Of a stretch of 11,788 bases of DNA, positions 7,997 to 11,788 are shown one piece after another. The stretch is from Podila epigama (taxonomy: Eukaryota > Mortierellomycota > Mortierellomycetes > Mortierellales > Mortierellaceae), in assembly GCA_015679605.1 (NCBI GenBank), contig JAAAVE010000946.1, forward strand, positions 1-11,788. The letters are read 5' to 3'. How positions within the stretch are numbered: the first letter of the stretch is position 1; the number at the start of each line of letters is the position of its first letter. A program made the translations under genes and the position numbers. The notes below the pieces were generated by a model. It was not told the DNA's origin. It searched no databases and was given only the letters and a program-made list of their open reading frames with translations.

Positions 7997-10066
7997 ATGT
8001 CTACTGCTGAATCTTCCACACAAAAGCCCAAAGGCCCCGAGGAGTCTACCGCCAAACCCGAGGTTCCTCTTACTCCAGAGGAAGAAGAGAAATTGAGCAA
8101 GCCCGTGGTTCTTATCTCTGGGGCTGGTATCGCCGGTCTCATGCTTGGTGTTCTTCTGTACAAGGCAGACATCCCGTTTTTAATCTTTGAAAAGGCCAAA
8201 GAAGTCAGGCCACTTGGTATGTCAAACGACTACAAAATGCATGCACCATGGCATTCACATAAATGTCTTAAAACCATCCTCCCTCACACCCTTGTTGCAC
8301 AGGTTCCTTCATTAGCTTAGGAGGCTTGGTTGGCACACTCTTCACCCAGCTTGGGATTATGGATGAGTTTGTCCAGTTGTCCAAACGCCTTGACCATTGC
8401 CAAATGTACACCGAGGACCTCAAGCCAACAAATGTTATGGATATCGGCCTTGTTAAGGAAATGTAAGTAATCTGATGTTGACATCCTAAGGTACCTCCCC
8501 TCTTCGAGCAATTTACTCAAAACTATGCCGAATTAATCTCTTTAGCACTGGCTATGACCAGTATGTGATTGCGCGTCCAGACTTGTACCTTTTGCTTTTG
8601 CGCCAAATTCCAAGAAACCGCATTTTGCTGGGCAAACGCATTTTGTCCTTTACGCAAGATAGCGAAAAGATCTCCATCCACTGTGCCGATAACTCAATCT
8701 ACGAAGGCGATATCCTCGTCGGTGCCGATGGAGCGTACTCTGCTGTCCGTCAGCACATGTACAAAGAGCTTAAGGTCACTGGTGACCTCCCCGCTTGTGA
8801 CGGCGTGGTGCTGCCTTTCAGTTGCGTGTGTCTCGTTGGTCAAACTTTCCCTCTTGACCCTGAGGAGTTCCCTGTCATGAAACCGAAGGACAGCGAGTTC
8901 AGCTCTGTCCTTGGACGTGATAGCTATTGCACGGTGAGTTAGTACATGCAAACAATGAGGTCGACATATTTGAGAGATACCAATCGTCTTTTATCAATTA
9001 TCTACGATAGTGGCTCACCATGACGACCAAGCAAAACACCGCTTGTTGGATGGTAATCCAGTTCCTGAACAAGGACACAGAGAAGGACAACGACGCCTTC
9101 CGCAACTCCGAATGGGGCTGGGAAGCCGCCGAAGCCATGGCCAAAGAAGTGAAAGAGTTCAAGATTCCAGGGCTTCGAAACGGAAAACCAATGACCCTGG
9201 GCGACTACGTCGACAACACACCCTTGGAGCAGATGGCCAAGGTTATGCTTGAGGAGATTGTCTTTGACACCTGGCACAACGGACGCGCAGTTCTCATTGG
9301 CGACGGTAAGCGCTTTCTCTGTGTTGGATAAAGTATCGAGGGTCTACTCACTTTTGTATTAACCATTTGTTCACAACCGTGTTTTTGATATTGATATAGC
9401 GTGCCACAAGGTAAATGAAATGAGTAGCTACTATTACCGAAACGTATCGCGTCAATCCTCCAACTCGGCATATGTACTAACATAAGTATACACTTGATTA
9501 TTATCACAGATGAATCCCACAGGAGGTGTTGGTGCAGCGCATGCCATTCACGACGCGGTGGCTCTGGCCAACTGGATCACGACGCTCAGAAAACCCACCG
9601 TGAAAGAACTTGACAAAGTCTTCAAGGAGTATTGTGCTGAGCGATATCCTGTTGCCAAGGCGGCCTATGCGTCGAGTCAGCTCTTCCGACGTAACTTTGG
9701 AAAGGTAGGTCTTGTTCTGAACACCGTGGTCATTTTGTGCTCATGTAGCAAGTCTCTATTTCGTCATCTAACGAGATTAGTATCACAAATCATTAGAATA
9801 TGACCTCTGCCATGACTCGCGCCATGCTCAAGCGAATGCCCTTTTGGATGTATAGGCTGATATCCAAGAAAATGCTCTCAGCAAGGAACCAGGTTTCCTT
9901 CCTGCCTTTGGTAAAGGATACTGGTAAAGGTAAGCCCCGCTACCAACCCAGCTTGCAAAAGACTCTCAAGATTCTCAAGGAGCAAGAAGGATTGTCAGGC
10001 GCTGAAATCATTGCCAGAAAAGCTCCCGAACTCAGAACCGCGTCCGCATCCGCAGTTGCAATTTAG
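7997..10066 (+). CDS. FAD-dependent monooxygenase (PHBH/salicylate hydroxylase fold), 7 exons, 512 aa
   Basis: This is a class A flavoprotein monooxygenase that should use FAD, NAD(P)H and O2 to hydroxylate or epoxidise an organic substrate that cannot be named from sequence. Exons are 7997-8216, 8303-8462, 8546-8933, 9011-9305, 9400-9410, 9510-9704 and 9797-10066; introns are 77-99 nt and all GT-AG. Residues 1-35 are Pro/Glu-rich. The Rossmann FAD motif LISGAGIAGLMLG spans 39-51. GDILVGADGAYSAVR (181-195) is the DG motif. IGDACHKMNPTGGVGAAHA (352-370) is the GD motif that contacts the FAD ribityl/phosphates; part of it comes from an 11-nt exon. The C-terminal 100 residues are helical-looking and basic, with no clear membrane segment, ending in TAG. 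The start at 7997 follows a T/C-rich leader. A tandem, damaged copy lies 330 bp downstream. The fold is firm; pathway and location are open. Confidence 0.92.
9400..9410 (+). other. 11-nt micro-exon 5 of the monooxygenase gene
   Basis: CGTGCCACAAG lies between a TATAG acceptor and a GTAAAT donor. With the last G of exon 4 it encodes A-C-H-K, completing GDACHKMNP. Skipping it would join G to ATG out of phase, break the frame and remove the core of the GD motif. So both frame and family motif require it. Confidence 0.85.
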
Positions 10067-10191
10067 GCGCCTTGGCGGCCCCAAACATGGCTCTATAGAA
10101 TGAAGGATTGCTCGTTGAAAACTTGAAAATGTTCCCTCCCCTCGTCGATTGTCAGTGCTATCATTCTAGATGACCATTCTCTTCTCACTTT

Positions 10192-10207
10192 ATGTCCAAT
10201 TGGACAT
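10192..10207. repeat. 16-bp perfect palindrome in the 3' UTR of the monooxygenase gene
   Basis: ATGTCCAATTGGACAT is a perfect inverted repeat 4 nt before the polyadenylation signal. In RNA, with AAUU as loop, it could form a 6-bp stem. It may be a processing or stability element, or chance. Confidence 0.55.
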
Positions 10208-10211
10208 CGGA

Positions 10212-10217
10212 AATAAA
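10212..10217 (+). terminator. Polyadenylation signal of the intact monooxygenase
   Basis: An exact AATAAA lies about 146 nt past the TAG stop and before the pyrimidine-rich leader of the next gene. It is the only exact copy on this strand in the spacer. Confidence 0.6.
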
Positions 10218-10526
10218 AGTCCTGTAGAGATTCTGGTCAGTTGTTGCGTTGTACAGCGCAGATGAAGATGAGGCATGTGTTCAGTTAGCATTGCTCCTCA
10301 TCTGATGAGCACTTTCATCTTCATCATCTTCTTCATCATCCTCATTCTCATCATCTCATTCCCCCCACGCCATTTCATAGCACATTTCTTTCATCCATGT
10401 CACACTTGCACGCTGTCATTGAAGGTCTCGAGGAGGTGGTGCTTGTACCTGAATACATATCCGCTCCCAAATCCAGAACGACACAGACTCCTACTGAAGA
10501 ACACGAGGACGATAAGGAGATAGAGA

Positions 10527-10579
10527 GTGAGGAGGAAGACGACGAGGAGGAAGAGGACGACGAGGACGAAGAAGAGGAA
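10527..10579 (+). repeat. GA-rich acidic-codon repeat, possible retained intron
   Basis: An almost pure GAG/GAA/GAC run encodes a string of Glu and Asp if translated, ending at the in-frame TAG. It begins with GTGAGG, a good donor, and a CCTCCAG acceptor ends at 10598. Removing 10527-10598 (72 nt) keeps the frame and deletes the stop. Against splicing, the run is purine-rich and I see no clear branch-point motif. Confidence 0.6.
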
Positions 10580-11515
10580 TAGTCGTATGTACCTCCAGAT
10601 GCATTGAGGAGGCCAACGGTACTAATCTCTGGTGGAGGCATCGCTGGGCTTATGCTGGCCCTTCTCTTGCATAAGGCTGGGATCCCATTCCTGGTTTTTG
10701 AGCGGGCAAAAGAGGTCAAACCATTAGGTACAGTACTGTCAAACCCGCTACAACAGATTGTTGCCAGTCATTGACACGTATTGACACATATTGACACGTT
10801 CTAACAAAGTTTCCCGCTTTTTTTTTCTCATGAGTTAGGATCCTTCATTGGCTTAGGGGCCATGGTTGGGACACTCTTTACACAGCTTGGGATCATGGAT
10901 GAGTTTATTCAGCTGTCCAAACGTTTGAGCCATTGCCAAATGTACACCGAGGACCTCAAGCCAACAAAAGTCATGGATATTAACCTTGTCAAGGAAATGT
11001 ATGTCATCTTTCATTTTACCTGTTCACTTGAACTAGATTCTCATTCCTTTCGCAGTGTATCTGACATAACTTGCTGTGAATTTTTTTTTTTCTAGGACTG
11101 GCTTCGACCAGTATGTCATATCTCGACCTGCCCTCTATTCCTTACTCTTAAGCCAGATCCCGCCACAACGCGTGTTCTTGGGTAAACGCATTTTGAACTT
11201 TTGGGAGGAAATAGATGGAGTGACCATCCGATGCTCAGACAAAACATTCTACCGCGGTGACATCCTTGTGGGCGCCGATGGTGCCTATTCGGCTGTTCGA
11301 CAGCGGTTATACCATCAACTCAAGGAAAAGAAGACGCTTCCAGCTTGCGATGATGTAGATCTACCTTTTAGCTGTTTCTGTTTAGTTGGACAAACAGTAC
11401 GATTGGACCCTGAAGAGTTTCCTACACTGAAAAAAGATGACAGTGAGTTCAACTCTGTTCTCGGCAATGAAAGCAATTGCACTGTAAGAAAGCACACATG
11501 GGATGGGGTAGAACC

Positions 11516-11564
11516 TGACATTTTGTTAAACACTGGAGATGACATTTTGTTAAACACTGGAGAT
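11516..11564 (+). repeat. Perfect 24-bp tandem duplication inside intron of the paralogue
   Basis: The unit starting GACATTTTGTTAAACACT occurs at 11517-11540 and again, unchanged, at 11541-11564; the preceding T extends the match by one base. It helps make this intron 145 nt against 77 nt in the intact copy. Identity of the units points to a recent event. Confidence 0.9.
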
Positions 11565-11788
11565 AAGCATCATCACGAACCCCCCTTACTTGAACTTATT
11601 TTTTTTTCAAACCCTTGAAACTGTTTAGTGACTCACCATGACGACCAAGCAAAACACTGTCTGCTGGATGGTGATTCAGTTCTTGAACAAGTATACAGAG
11701 AAGGACAATGACGCCTTCCGCAACTCTGAGGTGGGATGGGAAGCAGCAGATGCTATGGCCGCAGAAGTGAAAGATTTCAAGATTCCAG

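Larger units (their letters stand above)
10067..10396 (+). other. Spacer between tandem monooxygenase copies
   Basis: These 330 bp hold the 3' UTR signals of the first copy (palindrome at 10192-10207, AATAAA at 10212-10217) and the upstream region of the second. From about 10308 to 10360 the plus strand is a CAT/CTT-rich pyrimidine tract leading towards the ATG at 10397, like other leaders in the window. No TATA box is obvious and no gene is seen. Confidence 0.55.
10397..11788 (+). pseudogene. Tandem FAD monooxygenase paralogue with in-frame stops, cut by window end
   Basis: This is a second copy of the upstream monooxygenase. Recognisable exons are 10397-10727 (perhaps split by an intron at 10527-10598), 10839-10998, 11096-11483 and 11629 to the end. 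Exons 2 and 3 have the same lengths (160 and 388 nt) and intron phases as the upstream gene. By hand count they match 46 of 53 and 84 of 130 residues without gaps. FAD motifs are kept: LISGGGIAGLML and GDILVGADGAYSAVR. Two problems stand out. A TAG at 10580-10582 lies in frame between the acidic N-terminus and the Rossmann motif, with no ATG between them. And the first codon of exon 4 (11629-11631) is TGA where the intact copy has TGG (Trp). The first can be avoided by a 72-nt intron, the second not by any splice site that keeps the whole exon. A recent pseudogene is most likely; sequencing error or unusual splicing remain possible. The GD motif lies beyond the window. Confidence 0.68.

Noticed and set aside
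8565-8942. Independent gene starting inside monooxygenase exon 3
   Set aside because: It is the internal exon in the correct frame, joined by consensus splice sites to exons on both sides.
10397-10582. A separate small gene for a 61-residue acidic peptide
   Set aside because: The frame continues past the TAG straight into the Rossmann motif of the monooxygenase paralogue, with matching phase, so it is better read as the N-terminus of that copy.
11481-11618. Exon 3 of the paralogue extended through the following intron to the next stop
   Set aside because: The donor site GTAAGA matches the position and phase of the intact copy, and homologous coding sequence resumes after a normal acceptor; kept only as a possible retained intron.

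Overview
The window reads as nuclear DNA of a filamentous fungus. The genes are split by many short GT-AG introns (about 75 to 300 nt), pyrimidine- and CA-rich leaders precede the start codons, and AATAAA signals follow some stops. The mix of genes (LCL3-type nuclease, Sec53-type phosphomannomutase, Sec61 beta, an RtcB-family protein, tandem flavin monooxygenases) suggests an early-diverging lineage of the Mucoromycota/Mortierellomycota type. That placement is an inference from gene style and was not tested by a search.

Layout: (1) 1-417, AT-rich 3' flank. (2) 418-1658, minus, LCL3-like membrane-anchored nuclease, 4 exons, 294 aa. (3) 1866-3706, minus, phosphomannomutase, 8 exons, 255 aa. (4) 3707-4164, shared divergent promoter. 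(5) 4165-5117, plus, Sec61 beta/Sbh1, 4 exons, 82 aa, with an intron directly after the ATG. (6) 5118-5381, short convergent spacer. (7) 5382-7368, minus, RtcB-family RNA ligase with an extra N-terminal domain, 4 exons, 528 aa. (8) 7369-7996, divergent intergenic region with a 16-bp palindrome. (9) 7997-10066, plus, FAD-dependent monooxygenase, 7 exons including an 11-nt micro-exon, 512 aa. (10) 10397 to the window end, plus, a tandem monooxygenase paralogue that carries in-frame stops and runs off the window. All exon boundaries were assigned by hand from frame, splice consensus and family motifs; each model closes in frame to a stop except the last.

The phosphomannomutase and Sec61 beta genes both serve the secretory pathway (GDP-mannose supply for glycosylation, and the ER translocon) and share a 458-bp divergent promoter, so co-regulation is plausible. 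The two monooxygenases are a tandem duplication with identical internal exon lengths. The first copy looks intact. The second has a TGA where the first has a Trp codon, and an in-frame TAG that may or may not be removed by splicing.

The items most worth a second look are the decaying or oddly spliced second monooxygenase, the RtcB fusion in a fungus, and the 11-nt micro-exon that encodes part of an FAD-binding motif. I see no CRISPR array, transposon, tRNA or rRNA gene.
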